Shown here: positions 15,616 through 28,200 of the stretch, piece after piece
How the letters are laid out: each line of letters begins with the position of its first letter
Numbering within the stretch: the first letter of the stretch is position 1
NCBI RefSeq assembly: GCF_001426185.1
Contig: NZ_LMRP01000003.1
Span: 524,884 to 588,883 of the forward strand
DNA from: Rhodococcus sp. Leaf247
GTDB taxonomy: Bacteria > Actinomycetota > Actinomycetes > Mycobacteriales > Mycobacteriaceae
Reading direction: 5' to 3'
Length of the DNA stretch: 64,000 nt
The notes under the pieces: model-generated
Seen by the model: the letters and a program-made list of their open reading frames with translations, nothing else
Databases searched by the model: none
Told to the model about the DNA's origin: nothing
Made by a program: the position numbers and the translations under genes

Positions 15616-17064
15616 ATGACTTCCTCTGAATCCACTCCTCTCGCTCAGATCGGTGTCACCGGACTCGCGGTCATGGGATCGAACCTGGCGCGCAACTTCG
15701 CCCGGCACGGACACACGGTGGCGGTGCACAACCGCAGCTACGCCAAGACGCAGACGCTCCTGGACACCCACGGTGGTGACGGAACCTTCGTCGCCTCGGA
15801 GAGCGTGAAGGACTTCGTCGCAAGTCTCGAGAAGCCGCGCAAGGTCGTCATCATGGTCAAGGCCGGAGACCCCACCGACGCCGTCATCGAGGAACTCGCC
15901 GGTGTCATGGACGAGGGCGACATCATCATCGACGGCGGAAACGCCCTCTACACAGACACCATCCGCCGCGAGTCCTCGCTGAAGGACCGCGGCCTTCTGT
16001 TCATCGGCGCCGGAATTTCCGGCGGTGAAGAGGGCGCATTGAACGGCCCGTCGATCATGCCGGGCGGACCCGCGAAGTCCTACGAGTCGGTCGGACCGCT
16101 GCTGGAATCGATCTCCGCCCATGTCGACGGCACCCCGTGCTGCACCCACATCGGCCCGGACGGGTCCGGCCACTTCGTCAAGATGGTGCACAACGGCATC
16201 GAGTACGCCGACATGCAGTTGATCGGTGAGGCCTACAACCTTCTCCGCGACGCGCTGGGCATGGACCCCGATGCCGTCGCCGGCGTGTTCCGGCAGTGGA
16301 ACGAGGGCGACCTCGAGAGCTACCTGGTCGAGATCACCGCGCAGGTTCTCTCCCACAAGGACGCGAAGACGGGCAAGCCTCTCGTCGACGTCATCGTCGA
16401 TGCCGCCGAGCAGAAGGGCACCGGCCGCTGGACCGTCAAGGCAGCGCTGGACCTGGGCGTCCCGGTCACAGGAATTGCCGAGGCCGTGTTCGCCCGCGCG
16501 CTGTCGGGCGCACGCGGACAGCGCGAGGCGTCCAAGGGTCTGGCGTCGGGAACGCTGTCGGCGAAGCCCGAGGACATCGAGACCTTCACCGAAGACATCC
16601 GCTCCGCGCTGTACGCCTCCAAGGTCGTCGCCTACTCACAGGGCTTCGACCAGATCGCCGCAGGCTCGGCCGAATACGACTGGAACCTGCACCCCGGCGA
16701 CCTCGCCACCATCTGGCGCGGTGGATGCATCATCCGTGCCCGGTTCCTCAACCGCATCAAGGATGCCTACGACGAGAACCCGGAACTGCCCGCACTGTTG
16801 CTGGCGCCGTACTTCCGTGACGCGATCGAGAACGCCGTCGACAGCTGGCGCCGTGTCGTGTCCACGGCGACACTTCTCGGCATCCCGGTGCCCGGCTTCG
16901 CATCCGCCCTGTCGTACTACGACGGACTGCGCGCGGAGCGTCTGCCTGCCGCGCTGACGCAGGGTCTGCGTGACTTCTTCGGCGCGCACACCTACGAGCG
17001 CATCGACGCCGAGGGCAAGTTCCACACGCTGTGGAGCGAGGACCGCTCCGAGATCGACGCCTGA
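15616..17064 (+). CDS. gnd: 6-phosphogluconate dehydrogenase, decarboxylating
   Basis: The 482-residue enzyme oxidises 6-phosphogluconate to ribulose 5-phosphate and CO2 with NADP+ in the pentose phosphate pathway. The nucleotide-binding start GVTGLAVMGSNLARNFARHG and the signature IIDGGNALYTDTIRR are intact, as are GAGISGGEEGALNGPSIMPGG and the catalytic Lys in GHFVKMVHNGIEYADMQ. Length is that of the long, dimeric Gnd type. ATG 15616 follows GGGGGA. From memory the order gnd-guaB1-CNNM pair is conserved with M. tuberculosis Rv1844c-Rv1841c. Confidence 0.97.
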   Translation: MTSSESTPLAQIGVTGLAVMGSNLARNFARHGHTVAVHNRSYAKTQTLLDTHGGDGTFVASESVKDFVASLEKPRKVVIMVKAGDPTDAVIEELAGVMDEGDIIIDGGNALYTDTIRRESSLKDRGLLFIGAGISGGEEGALNGPSIMPGGPAKSYESVGPLLESISAHVDGTPCCTHIGPDGSGHFVKMVHNGIEYADMQLIGEAYNLLRDALGMDPDAVAGVFRQWNEGDLESYLVEITAQVLSHKDAKTGKPLVDVIVDAAEQKGTGRWTVKAALDLGVPVTGIAEAVFARALSGARGQREASKGLASGTLSAKPEDIETFTEDIRSALYASKVVAYSQGFDQIAAGSAEYDWNLHPGDLATIWRGGCIIRARFLNRIKDAYDENPELPALLLAPYFRDAIENAVDSWRRVVSTATLLGIPVPGFASALSYYDGLRAERLPAALTQGLRDFFGAHTYERIDAEGKFHTLWSEDRSEIDA

Positions 17065-17071
17065 CACACCC

Positions 17072-19407
<2,336 letters not shown>

Positions 19408-19573
19408 CCGACCGGCCACACCCCGGTGAGTCGGTGCCGAGGGCGCAGCGACGATACGATGACGGCGATAGCGGCACCCGTTCGCGGGTACAGCTGTGAT
19501 GCGCGTGCGCGGCACTTGCCGGTGCCGACTCCTCCACTCGAGGAGCAGCCGCACTCCGACAGGAAGGACACCG

Positions 19574-19744
19574 GTGCCCGAGGCACCCACGACGACGCCG
19601 ACCGCAGGGTCCGGCCCCACGTCCCCACCCCCGCTCGGCGGCGACAGCCCCGCCGAGGACGGTTCCCGATCGGAGGGATCCTCTAGGTCGCCGGGTCTAC
19701 CCGGCATCTACAGGCGAGTCCGCGCGGCGGTGACGAGCACATGA
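19574..19744 (+). CDS. Small proline-rich protein coupled to the CNNM gene
   Basis: A 56-codon frame starts at GTG 19574, six bases after AGGAAGG, and stops in an ATGA overlap with the ATG of the CNNM gene at 19741. The peptide has a Pro/Thr/Ser/acidic first part (MPEAPTTTPTAGSGP...) and a basic end (GIYRRVRAAVTST), with no hydrophobic segment. Both translational signals favour a real coupled small gene. I recognise no family. It could also be a leader that only supplies ribosomes to the next gene. Confidence 0.45.
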   Translation: MPEAPTTTPTAGSGPTSPPPLGGDSPAEDGSRSEGSSRSPGLPGIYRRVRAAVTST

Positions 19745-21135
19745 CCGCGTTGATCACCGTTCTGTCCCTGGTCGGCTTCGTCGCTCTGACAGTCGGCACA
19801 GCCATCTTCGTCGCCGCGGAGTTCTCTCTGACCGCACTCGAGCGCAGCACGGTCGACGCTGCGGCTCGCGACGGCGACATGAGGTCGCGGCAGGTCCAGC
19901 ACGCGCACAAGACCCTCTCGTTCCAACTCTCCGGTGCGCAGCTGGGCATCACGATCACGACGCTGATCACCGGATACATCGCCGAGCCGGTACTCGCCCG
20001 GTTCATCACGCCCGTGGCGGAGGCTCTCGGAGCGTCGGAGTCGGTCGCCGGAGTCATCTCTCTGGTGGCTGCGCTGCTGATCGCCACGTCGGCGTCGATG
20101 GTCTTCGGAGAACTGGTGCCGAAGAACATGGCGATCTCCAATCCCATGAAGGTCGCCCGGGCCACCGCCGGACTGCAGGCCGGGTTCTCGCTGGTGTTCA
20201 AGTGGGCCATCAACGGTCTGAACGGATCCGCGAACTGGGTCGTCCGACGCCTGGGCGTCGAACCGGCGGAGGAACTGCGCTCGGCCCGCTCCCCGCAGGA
20301 GCTGGGATCGCTGGTGCGGACCTCCGCCGAACACGGCTCCATCGACGAGCGCACTGCGCTCCTCGTGGACAGATCACTGCAGTTCGGTGAGCGCAGCGCG
20401 GAAGAACTGATGACTCCGCGCGTGAAGATCGAGACCCTCGCAGCGGACGACACGGTCGCCGATCTCATCGACACCGCAGCGCGCACCGGTTTCTCGCGGT
20501 TCCCGGTCGTCGCAGGGGATCTGGACGACACTCTCGGCGTCGTCCACATCAAGCATGCGTTCACCGTCCCGTCCGGTGAGCGAGCCACCACCACGGTGCG
20601 GTCCCTGGCCCAGCGGGTGCCCAATGTGCCCGCCAGCCTCGACGGCGACACCGTCATGGAACGGGTGCGTGCCGACGGTATGCAGGTGGCCATCGTCGTG
20701 GACGAGTACGGCGGCACCGCCGGCATCGTGACCATGGAGGACCTGATCGAGGAGATCGTCGGCGACGTCCGCGACGAGCACGACAACCCGGAAGTCGACG
20801 TGCAACGCGTCGCCGACGGGTGGCTGTGCTCCGGACTGCTCCGCATCGACGAGGTCGGCGAGTTCACCGGATACGCGGCGCCCGAGGGCGAGTACGACAC
20901 CCTCGGGGGCCTGGTGCTGACGCAGTTCGAGCGCATACCCGACGCCGGTGACCAGGTCGTCCTCCCGGCTCCGAGTGGTGATCTCGAGTCCACCGATGCC
21001 GGTGGATGGATCGCCCGCGTCGACTCGATGGACGGCCGCCGCATCGACCGGATCCTGGTCCGTCCCGCAGCCGAGGACGAGATCGCGCGATTGCGGTCGG
21101 AGACGGACACACGGAGGGAGGCTCACGATGGGTGA
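19741..21135 (+). CDS. CNNM/HlyC-CorC family membrane protein with CBS and CorC domains
   Basis: The 464-residue protein contains a DUF21 (CNNM) membrane domain (residues about 5-200, with FVAAEFSLTALERS and GELVPKNMAISNP), a CBS pair (about 215-345, including VVDEYGGTAGIVTMEDLIEEIVG) and a C-terminal CorC/HlyC domain (LRIDEVGEFTGYAAPEGEYDTLGG). Relatives export or regulate magnesium and other divalent cations; hemolysin is a historical name. It overlaps the next CNNM gene by 8 bases, so the two probably act as a pair. Confidence 0.9.
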   Translation: MTALITVLSLVGFVALTVGTAIFVAAEFSLTALERSTVDAAARDGDMRSRQVQHAHKTLSFQLSGAQLGITITTLITGYIAEPVLARFITPVAEALGASESVAGVISLVAALLIATSASMVFGELVPKNMAISNPMKVARATAGLQAGFSLVFKWAINGLNGSANWVVRRLGVEPAEELRSARSPQELGSLVRTSAEHGSIDERTALLVDRSLQFGERSAEELMTPRVKIETLAADDTVADLIDTAARTGFSRFPVVAGDLDDTLGVVHIKHAFTVPSGERATTTVRSLAQRVPNVPASLDGDTVMERVRADGMQVAIVVDEYGGTAGIVTMEDLIEEIVGDVRDEHDNPEVDVQRVADGWLCSGLLRIDEVGEFTGYAAPEGEYDTLGGLVLTQFERIPDAGDQVVLPAPSGDLESTDAGGWIARVDSMDGRRIDRILVRPAAEDEIARLRSETDTRREAHDG

Positions 21136-22219
21136 CGTCTACGCGGTGCTGCTCGCCGTGCTGCTGCTGTTGTTGAACGCCTTCTTCGTCGGTGCAGAGT
21201 TCTCTCTGATCTCGGCGCGCCGCGACCGGCTCGAGAGTCTCGTCGTCCAGGGGAAGAAGCGCGCACAGACGGTCATCGAAGCGGGCCAGAACCTGTCGAT
21301 GATGCTCGCCGCAGCTCAGCTGGGCATCACGATCTGCTCGATCCTGCTGGGTCGAGTCGGTGAGCCGGCTGTCGCGCACCTGATCGAGAAGCCGTTCGAC
21401 GTACTCGGTGTGCCCGAATCCCTTCTGCACCCCATCGGCTTCGCACTCGCGCTGGCCATCGTGGTGATCCTGCACATCCTGATCGGCGAGATGGTTCCCA
21501 AGAACATCGCGATCGCCGGACCGGAGGCCACAGCGATGCTGCTGGTCCCGATCCATCTGTGGTGGCTGCGTGCCGCCAAACCCCTGATCTCGTTCTACAA
21601 CCTCTGCGCGAACGGCTCGCTGCGGCTGCTGCGCGTGGAGCCGAAGGACGAACTCGAATCCGCCGTGTCGGCCGACCAGTTGTCGGACATGATCGGCGAG
21701 TCGCGGTCCGAGGGCCTCATCGATGCGGAGGAGCACCGTCGTCTGACGCAGGCTCTCGAAACGTCGGGACGCACGGTCCGCGAGGTGCTCATCCCGCTCG
21801 ACCGGGCCCGAACGGTGGTCTGCGGTCCGAAGGGGCCGACACTCGGCGCCATCGAGGACGCCGTCCGCGAGACCGGGTTCTCCCGATACCCGGTCCGCGA
21901 CGAGGTCGACGGTCTTATCGGCTACCTGCACATCAAGGACGTCCTGGACCTGATGGCGGACCCACTCGCCGACAGCGACACCGTGATCCCCCGCTCCGAT
22001 GTCCGCCTCCTGCCGATCATCGACGCCCGTACGCCGCTGGACGAAGCGCTCGCAGGGCTGCGTCGACGCCGTAGCCATCTGGGCGCCGTCGTCGAGTCCG
22101 GTAAGGGCACCATCGGCATCGTCGCACTCGAAGATCTCGTCGAGGAATTCGTGGGTACCGTCCGCGACGGAACGCATCTCGTCGAGGACGTCGTGCCGGG
22201 ACCCGACGGGAACGCATGA
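21128..22219 (+). CDS. CNNM/HlyC family membrane protein without CorC domain
   Basis: The 363-residue paralogue has a DUF21 membrane domain (NAFFVGAEFSLISARRDRLES, ILIGEMVPKNIAIAGPE) and a CBS pair ending at KGTIGIVALEDLVEEFVGTVRD. It stops there, lacking the CorC/HlyC extension of its neighbour. The 8-base overlap with the upstream gene and ATGA overlap with the downstream one mark a single operon. A heteromeric cation transporter with the previous protein is plausible but inferred. Confidence 0.88.
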   Translation: MGDVYAVLLAVLLLLLNAFFVGAEFSLISARRDRLESLVVQGKKRAQTVIEAGQNLSMMLAAAQLGITICSILLGRVGEPAVAHLIEKPFDVLGVPESLLHPIGFALALAIVVILHILIGEMVPKNIAIAGPEATAMLLVPIHLWWLRAAKPLISFYNLCANGSLRLLRVEPKDELESAVSADQLSDMIGESRSEGLIDAEEHRRLTQALETSGRTVREVLIPLDRARTVVCGPKGPTLGAIEDAVRETGFSRYPVRDEVDGLIGYLHIKDVLDLMADPLADSDTVIPRSDVRLLPIIDARTPLDEALAGLRRRRSHLGAVVESGKGTIGIVALEDLVEEFVGTVRDGTHLVEDVVPGPDGNA

Positions 22220-23115
22220 CGGCGCCGGCGCAGACCCTCGACGTGCTGGACGCCGCCGAGTGGCACGGTCGTCGCGCGGCGCACGTCGATGGGGTGAACG
22301 ACCTGGTCGGGCAGTACCTCGACCGTCGTGCCGCCGGGCACGCGCACCCCGTCCTCGACTTCCTCTTCACGTACTACAGCCTGAAACCGGCGCATCTGCG
22401 GCGGTGGCATCCCGGCTTCGGAGTAGCACTGATCGGGGACGGCATCGAGGACTATCGAGGGCGCTCCGGATACGGGGACACGACGGTGCGGGGAGTTCCC
22501 GCGGTGACGGTCACGTCCGATCTCCTGGAACGCCGAGGGTCCGCGGTCGACTTCGTCTCGACACTCGTCCGGCGAACGGCGGCTCGGCCGGCCCAGTTGG
22601 GCTGCTTCGGTCTGCACGAATGGGCGATGGTCTACCGCGGGGGCGACGCTGCTCTGCGTCACGACGTCCCGCTACGGCTGGGACACGACGGCACCGACGC
22701 CGTCGTGGAGTCGATGCCGCTGCGGTGCACGCACTACGACGCGTTCCGCTTCTTCACCCCGGAGGCGGTTCCGAGGAACGCGCTCGAGCTGACTCCGGAT
22801 CACCGTCTGCTCACCGAGCAGCCCGGATGCCTGCACGCGTCGATGGATCTGTACAAGTGGGTCGCGAAGCTGGGTCCGCTGCTGCCCTCGGACCTGCTGC
22901 TGGACTGCTTCGCCGTCTCGATGACTGCCCGCGAACTCGACATGCGGGCGAGCCCGTACGACCTGACGGAGTACGGCTACTCCCCCGTGCGCATAGAAAC
23001 GCCGACCGGACGCGCGGAGTACGTGCGCGCCCAGTCGGCGATCGCCGAGTCCGGCTCGGATCTCCGGCGGCGGCTCGGCAGGGCGCTGGACGCCCTACCT
23101 CGCTCGACCACCTGA
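22216..23115 (+). CDS. Conserved actinobacterial protein of unknown function
   Basis: The 299-residue soluble protein has many conserved-looking aromatic and His motifs (HPVLDFLFTYYSLKPAHLRRWHPG, CTHYDAFRFFTPEA, CLHASMDLYKW). I recall similar proteins labelled 3-methyladenine DNA glycosylase in rhodococci and relatives, but I see no helix-hairpin-helix or other glycosylase motif, so I do not assert that activity. It is coupled to the CNNM pair by an ATGA overlap. A role connected with metal homeostasis would fit the operon equally well. Confidence 0.7.
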   Translation: MTAPAQTLDVLDAAEWHGRRAAHVDGVNDLVGQYLDRRAAGHAHPVLDFLFTYYSLKPAHLRRWHPGFGVALIGDGIEDYRGRSGYGDTTVRGVPAVTVTSDLLERRGSAVDFVSTLVRRTAARPAQLGCFGLHEWAMVYRGGDAALRHDVPLRLGHDGTDAVVESMPLRCTHYDAFRFFTPEAVPRNALELTPDHRLLTEQPGCLHASMDLYKWVAKLGPLLPSDLLLDCFAVSMTARELDMRASPYDLTEYGYSPVRIETPTGRAEYVRAQSAIAESGSDLRRRLGRALDALPRSTT

Positions 23116-23119
23116 CAGG

Positions 23120-23995
23120 TCAGGCTCCGATCGCGGACAGTTCCTCGAACTCGTCGTCGGTGAGCTCGATCCCCGCGGCCGCCACGTTGTCCTCGAGGTG
23201 GCCGACGCTGGACGTCCCCGGGATCGGCAGCATGACGGGCGAGCGACGCAGCAGCCACGCCAGTGCCAGCTGGGATGGCGACACGCCGTGACGCGTCGCG
23301 AGTTCGGTGAGCGGGCTGCCCTCGCCGGTCAGCTGACCGGTGGCCAGCGGGAACCACGGGATGAAGCCGATGTTCTGCTCGGTGGACCAGTCGAGCAGTT
23401 CCTGCGAGGACCGGTCGGTGAGGTTGTAGAGGTTCTGCACGGAGACGATCTCGGCGACCTTCTGCGCCTGCTTCACCTCGTCGACGGATACCTGACTCAA
23501 CCCGATGTGGCGGATCTTGCCCTCGTCCTGCAGTGCCTTGAGCTCGCCGACCTGATCCTCGACGGGAACCTCCGGGTCGATGCGGTGCAGCTGGAACAGG
23601 TCGATGCGGTCGAGTCCGAGACGACGCAGGCTGAGCTCGGCCTGCTGGCGGAGGTAGGCGGGGCGACCGACCGGGTACCACTGGCCCGGTCCCTGCCGCG
23701 TGAGGCCGGCCTTCGTCGCGATGACGACGTCGTCCGCGTACGGATGAAGCGCCTCGGCGAGAAGGTCTTCGGCCACCTCGGGCCCGTAGCTGTCGGCGGT
23801 GTCGAAGAAGGTGACGCCGAGTTCGACCGCGCGACGCAGGACGCGGATCGCCTCGTCCCGATCACGAGGAGGACCCCAGACGCCCTCACCGGGAAGTTGC
23901 ATCGTGCCGTATCCGAGTCGGACGACCTCGAGGTCGCCGCCGAGCAGGAAGGTGCCCGACGAGCGGGCCGGGGCTGTGGTGTCGGAAGAAGTCAT
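23120..23995 (-). CDS. Aldo/keto reductase
   Basis: The 291-residue NADPH-dependent oxidoreductase has the catalytic tetrad visible as Asp and Tyr in [13 protein letters not shown], Lys in VVIATKAG and His in DLFQLHRID, with the NADPH loop near [14 protein letters not shown]. The substrate is unknown; the family reduces aldehydes and ketones. ATG 23995 was preferred over a GTG at 24037 because homology begins soon after it, but neither has a clear ribosome binding site. Divergent from malate synthase. Confidence 0.87.
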   Translation of the reverse strand: MTSSDTTAPARSSGTFLLGGDLEVVRLGYGTMQLPGEGVWGPPRDRDEAIRVLRRAVELGVTFFDTADSYGPEVAEDLLAEALHPYADDVVIATKAGLTRQGPGQWYPVGRPAYLRQQAELSLRRLGLDRIDLFQLHRIDPEVPVEDQVGELKALQDEGKIRHIGLSQVSVDEVKQAQKVAEIVSVQNLYNLTDRSSQELLDWSTEQNIGFIPWFPLATGQLTGEGSPLTELATRHGVSPSQLALAWLLRRSPVMLPIPGTSSVGHLEDNVAAAGIELTDDEFEELSAIGA

Positions 23996-24135
23996 AGGCG
24001 TTACGACGCCGCGCGGACGACTTCTATTCCGCTGCACCTCGGGTGACGCGACGAGCGAGATCTACCTCTGGGTAACATCGGGGCGATCCAGCGCGGCACT
24101 GTGGCCGCGGTAGACGATTCTAGTGAGGGGCTGTG

Positions 24136-26313
24136 ATGACCGAACGCGTTCAGGTCGGCGATCTGCAGGTGGCGGCTGTGCTGCACGAATTCGTGGAGAA
24201 GCAGGCGTTGCCGGGTACCGGAGTTGATTCCGACGCGTTCTGGGCCGGTGTCGGTTCCATCATCGCCGACCTCGCACCGAAGAACCGTGCGCTGCTCGAC
24301 GTCCGCGACGACATCCAGGGCAAGCTCGACGCCTGGCACTCCGAGCATCCCGGCGCGGACTACGACAAGGCGAAGTACAAGGCGTTCCTGTCGGAGATCG
24401 GCTACCTGCAGGACGAGCCGGCCGCCTTCCACATCACCACCGAGGGCGTCGACACCGAGATCACCACCACCGCCGGGCCGCAGCTGGTCGTGCCCGTGCT
24501 GAACGCACGGTTCGCGATCAACGCGTCCAACGCCCGCTGGGGATCGTTGTACGACGCGCTCTACGGAACCGACGCCATCTCCGAGGCCGACGGTGCCGAG
24601 AAGGGCACCGGCTACAACAAGGTGCGCGGCGACAAGGTGATCGCGTTCGCGCGCGGCTTCCTCGACGACTCCGTCCCGCTCACGTCCGGTTCGCACGTCG
24701 ATGCCACCGCGTACGTGATCGACGGATCCACGCTCGCCGTCACGCTGTCCTCCGGTGAGACGGTGGGCCTCGCGTCACCCGACGCTCTCCTCGGATACAC
24801 CGGCGACCCGAGCGCGCCCACCGGAATCCTGTTCGTGCACAACGGCTTGCACTTCGAACTGCAGATCGACGCGGAAAGCCCGATCGGTAAGACCGACGCA
24901 GCCGGCGTCAAGGACGTCGTGCTCGAGTCCGCTGTCACCGCCATCATGGACTTCGAGGACTCCGTCGCGGCCGTCGACGCCGACGACAAGGTGCTGGGCT
25001 ACCGCAACTGGCTGGGACTGATGCGCGGAGACCTCGCCGAGGAGGTCACCAAGGGTGGCAAGACCTTCACACGCACGATGAATCCGGACCGGGTGTACAC
25101 GGCCCTGGACGGATCCGAGCTCACCCTGCACGGTCGGTCGCTGCTGTTCGTCCGCAACGTGGGACACCTGATGACCACGGACGCGATCCTGGACAAGGAC
25201 GGCAACGAGATCCCCGAGGGCATCCTCGACGCGATCCTGACCTCGCTCACCGGAAAGCACAGTCTCGCCGAGGGCGTGGCCCTGAGCAACAGCCGTACGG
25301 GATCGCTCTACATCGTCAAGCCGAAGATGCACGGCCCCGACGAGGTGGCCTTCACGAACGAACTGTTCGGACGCGTCGAGGACGTGCTCGAGCTGCCTCG
25401 CAACACCCTCAAGGTCGGCATCATGGACGAGGAACGACGCACCACGGTCAACCTCGCCGCCTGCATCCTCGCGGCGAAGGAACGCGTCGTGTTCATCAAC
25501 ACCGGCTTCCTCGACCGCACCGGCGACGAGATCCACACCTCCATGGAGGCGGGCGCCGTCGTGCGCAAGGCCGAGATGAAGAAGCAGACGTGGATCGCCG
25601 CCTACGAGGACTGGAACGTCGACACCGGCCTCGCTGCCGGCCTCGAGGGCAAGGCTCAGATCGGCAAGGGCATGTGGGCGATGCCCGATCTCATGCACGA
25701 CATGCTCGAGCAGAAGATCAACCACCCGAAGGCGGGTGCCAACACCGCGTGGGTTCCGTCTCCCACCGCGGCGACTCTGCACGCGACGCACTACCACCAG
25801 GTCGACGTGTTCGCGCGCCAGGAAGAGATCGCGAAGTCCAGGCGGGCATCCGTCGACGACATCCTCGAGATCCCGCTGGCGTCGGACACGTCGTGGACCG
25901 ATGCCGAGAAGCAGAACGAGCTGGACAACAACTGCCAGTCGATCCTCGGCTACGTCGTTCGCTGGATCGACCACGGTGTCGGCTGCTCCAAGGTGCCGGA
26001 CATCGAGGACGTCGCACTCATGGAAGACCGTGCCACGCTTCGCATCTCGAGCCAGCTGCTGGCCAACTGGGTGCGTCACGGCATCGTCTCCGAAGACGAC
26101 GTCGTCGCATCGCTGAACCGGATGGCGCCGGTGGTGGACCGTCAGAACGCCGACGACCCCACGTATCGGCCGTTGGCTCAGGACAGTGAGAACAACATCG
26201 CGTTCAACGCGGCCAAGGATCTGATCCTGCTGGGCACTCGTCAGCCCAACGGCTACACGGAGCCGATCCTGCACGCGCGTCGCCGCGAGTTCAAGGCTGC
26301 CGAGGCGTCCTGA
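24136..26313 (+). CDS. glcB: Malate synthase G
   Basis: The 725-residue monomeric malate synthase condenses glyoxylate with acetyl-CoA in the glyoxylate shunt. Length and motifs are those of isoform [21 protein letters not shown] with the catalytic Asp/Glu region, [32 protein letters not shown] and the late [27 protein letters not shown] segments. ATG 24136 sits six bases after GAGGGG; the GTG just before it is also possible. A terminator hairpin follows, so it is probably a single-gene unit. Confidence 0.97.
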   Translation: MTERVQVGDLQVAAVLHEFVEKQALPGTGVDSDAFWAGVGSIIADLAPKNRALLDVRDDIQGKLDAWHSEHPGADYDKAKYKAFLSEIGYLQDEPAAFHITTEGVDTEITTTAGPQLVVPVLNARFAINASNARWGSLYDALYGTDAISEADGAEKGTGYNKVRGDKVIAFARGFLDDSVPLTSGSHVDATAYVIDGSTLAVTLSSGETVGLASPDALLGYTGDPSAPTGILFVHNGLHFELQIDAESPIGKTDAAGVKDVVLESAVTAIMDFEDSVAAVDADDKVLGYRNWLGLMRGDLAEEVTKGGKTFTRTMNPDRVYTALDGSELTLHGRSLLFVRNVGHLMTTDAILDKDGNEIPEGILDAILTSLTGKHSLAEGVALSNSRTGSLYIVKPKMHGPDEVAFTNELFGRVEDVLELPRNTLKVGIMDEERRTTVNLAACILAAKERVVFINTGFLDRTGDEIHTSMEAGAVVRKAEMKKQTWIAAYEDWNVDTGLAAGLEGKAQIGKGMWAMPDLMHDMLEQKINHPKAGANTAWVPSPTAATLHATHYHQVDVFARQEEIAKSRRASVDDILEIPLASDTSWTDAEKQNELDNNCQSILGYVVRWIDHGVGCSKVPDIEDVALMEDRATLRISSQLLANWVRHGIVSEDDVVASLNRMAPVVDRQNADDPTYRPLAQDSENNIAFNAAKDLILLGTRQPNGYTEPILHARRREFKAAEAS

Positions 26314-26333
26314 CCCGTAGATTCGAGGTCGAC

Positions 26334-26359
26334 GGAGACCCGGGGGCAGCCGGGTCTCC
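26334..26359 (+). terminator. Hairpin terminator after malate synthase
   Basis: A 9-bp perfect stem GGAGACCCG/CGGGTCTCC around the loop GGGGCAGC lies about 20 bases after the stop. It has no T-run. Confidence 0.5.
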
Positions 26360-26389
26360 ACAGACATCACGAGAGGGCACGGGGACGAC

Positions 26390-28168
26390 ATGGGTGAGCA
26401 CCGTCGGGCGGGATCCACGACGGTAGGGCGACGCGGCGTGAGCCGCGGGCCCATCGTGGTCCTCGTCGTCCTCGTGCTGATCGTGGCTGCCGTCTTCGGG
26501 TGGTTCGCGTTGCGGGATCGCATCGTGAACGAGGGCGAGCAGGCAGCCAAGGCGTGTGTCGAGGGGCCTGCGACCTTGGCTGTCACCGCCGACCCCGACA
26601 TCGTCGACGCGGTGCGCAGCGTCGCCGCGGCCTACGACGCGACCGCACCGGTCGTACGCGATCACTGCGTGAGCACCACGGTCACCGCGACGCCGTCCGC
26701 TGCGGTCGCGCAGGCGCTGGCGTCCGAGAACTACGACGAGTCGCAGGCCGGTCCCCGACCGTCGCTGTGGATCCCGACGTCGTCGGGCGATGCCGCCGAG
26801 GTCGTTGCGGCCCGCTCGGTCGACAGCACGCCGCGGTCCCTCGCCACCAGCCCCGTCGTACTCGGGGTCGCACCGGGACTCGCGGACACCCTCGGCGGCG
26901 CCGCCGTGGGATGGGCGGATCTCCCACGTCTCGCCACACAGTCGCAATCCCTCGATGCCATCGGGGCAACCGGCTGGGGGTCGCTTCGTCCTGCACTGCC
27001 CTCGTCACCCTCCACGACCGCAGCCGTGGAGGCGATCGCTGCGGCGACCGCGGATCCGGCGGCGACCGGCGCTCCCAGCGCGGAACAAGCCGCGAGCCCG
27101 GCCGTCGTCGCCGCGATCTCCCAGTTGTCCCGCGCCGCCTCGTCGGCGGCGTCGACCCCGCCTGCCGATACCGACGCCGCGCTCGATGCGATGGTGCAGG
27201 CCGGGGATCCCGCGGCAGCGCCCGTCCACGCCGTTCCCGTCACCGAGCAACAGCTCTTCGGCCGCATCTCCGAAGGCCAGCAACTTGCTGCCTTCCGGCC
27301 GGCCGGCGCCACACCCGTCGCCGATCATCCCGCTGTCGTGCTGTCCGGATCGGACGACACGCAGCGTGCCGCGGCCGCCGAGTTCGCCGAGTTCGCCCGC
27401 GCGTCCGATCAGCACCGGACGTTCCTCGACCGGGGTTTCCGGATCCCGGCTGCCTCCGGCGGTACCGACACCACGCCGGCCCCCGTCGCCGGCCTCACAT
27501 TCCCGGCCGTCGGGCAACCGGCAGCGGTGACCGATCCCGCCGCGCGTCGAGCAGTGCTGGCCACCCTCGCATCGCCGACGCGTCCGTCCAGCACCACCGT
27601 GCTTCTCGACGTGTCGGGGTCGATGGAATCCCTCGACGGCGGTTCGACACGGCTGGCGAATGTCACCGCGGCACTTCGCGGAGCGATCGACTCGGTGCCC
27701 GACGTCGGACGAGTCGGATTGTGGACCTACAGCCGAGCACTGGACGGACCGCGCCCGTACCGTGTCGAACAACCGCTCGGTGACCTGACCGCCGACACGC
27801 GTGCTGCCCTGGACGCGTCACTGTCCTCGCTGACGCCCGCCACCGCGACGTCGACTTATGCGTCGGTGCAAGCTGCCTATGCGTCGGCAGTTCAGAACAA
27901 GGGTGGAGACGGAATCGACTCGGTTCTGCTCATCACCGACGGGCCCAACGACGACACCTCCATCTCGTCCGCACGCTTCCTGCAATCCATCGCCGACGCG
28001 TCCGACCCGGCTCGGCCGGTGCGCGTCGACGTCGTCTCCCTCACGGACAACACCGACATCGACACGCTGCGCACACTTGCCCAGCAGACTGGTGGAGAAC
28101 TCGTCGAGGTGTCGTCGTCCGATCCGACGCTCGCCGCCACCCTCGGTCGACTCTCGACCGACCGGTAA
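26390..28168 (+). CDS. Membrane-anchored VWA-domain protein with solute-binding-like N-terminus
   Basis: The 592-residue protein has an uncleaved signal anchor (IVVLVVLVLIVAAVFGWFAL, residues about 22-41). A long Ala-rich extracellular region resembling periplasmic binding proteins follows, then a C-terminal von Willebrand A domain with the metal motif DVSGSM and LITDGPND. It is probably exported and binds a protein or metal ligand; the function is unknown. From memory it matches Rv1836c, next to glcB (Rv1837c) in M. tuberculosis. GGGG six bases upstream supports ATG 26390. Confidence 0.82.
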   Translation: MGEHRRAGSTTVGRRGVSRGPIVVLVVLVLIVAAVFGWFALRDRIVNEGEQAAKACVEGPATLAVTADPDIVDAVRSVAAAYDATAPVVRDHCVSTTVTATPSAAVAQALASENYDESQAGPRPSLWIPTSSGDAAEVVAARSVDSTPRSLATSPVVLGVAPGLADTLGGAAVGWADLPRLATQSQSLDAIGATGWGSLRPALPSSPSTTAAVEAIAAATADPAATGAPSAEQAASPAVVAAISQLSRAASSAASTPPADTDAALDAMVQAGDPAAAPVHAVPVTEQQLFGRISEGQQLAAFRPAGATPVADHPAVVLSGSDDTQRAAAAEFAEFARASDQHRTFLDRGFRIPAASGGTDTTPAPVAGLTFPAVGQPAAVTDPAARRAVLATLASPTRPSSTTVLLDVSGSMESLDGGSTRLANVTAALRGAIDSVPDVGRVGLWTYSRALDGPRPYRVEQPLGDLTADTRAALDASLSSLTPATATSTYASVQAAYASAVQNKGGDGIDSVLLITDGPNDDTSISSARFLQSIADASDPARPVRVDVVSLTDNTDIDTLRTLAQQTGGELVEVSSSDPTLAATLGRLSTDR

Positions 28169-28200
28169 GTCGCCCTACCCGCTCCCGAAGGGCACCCCCT

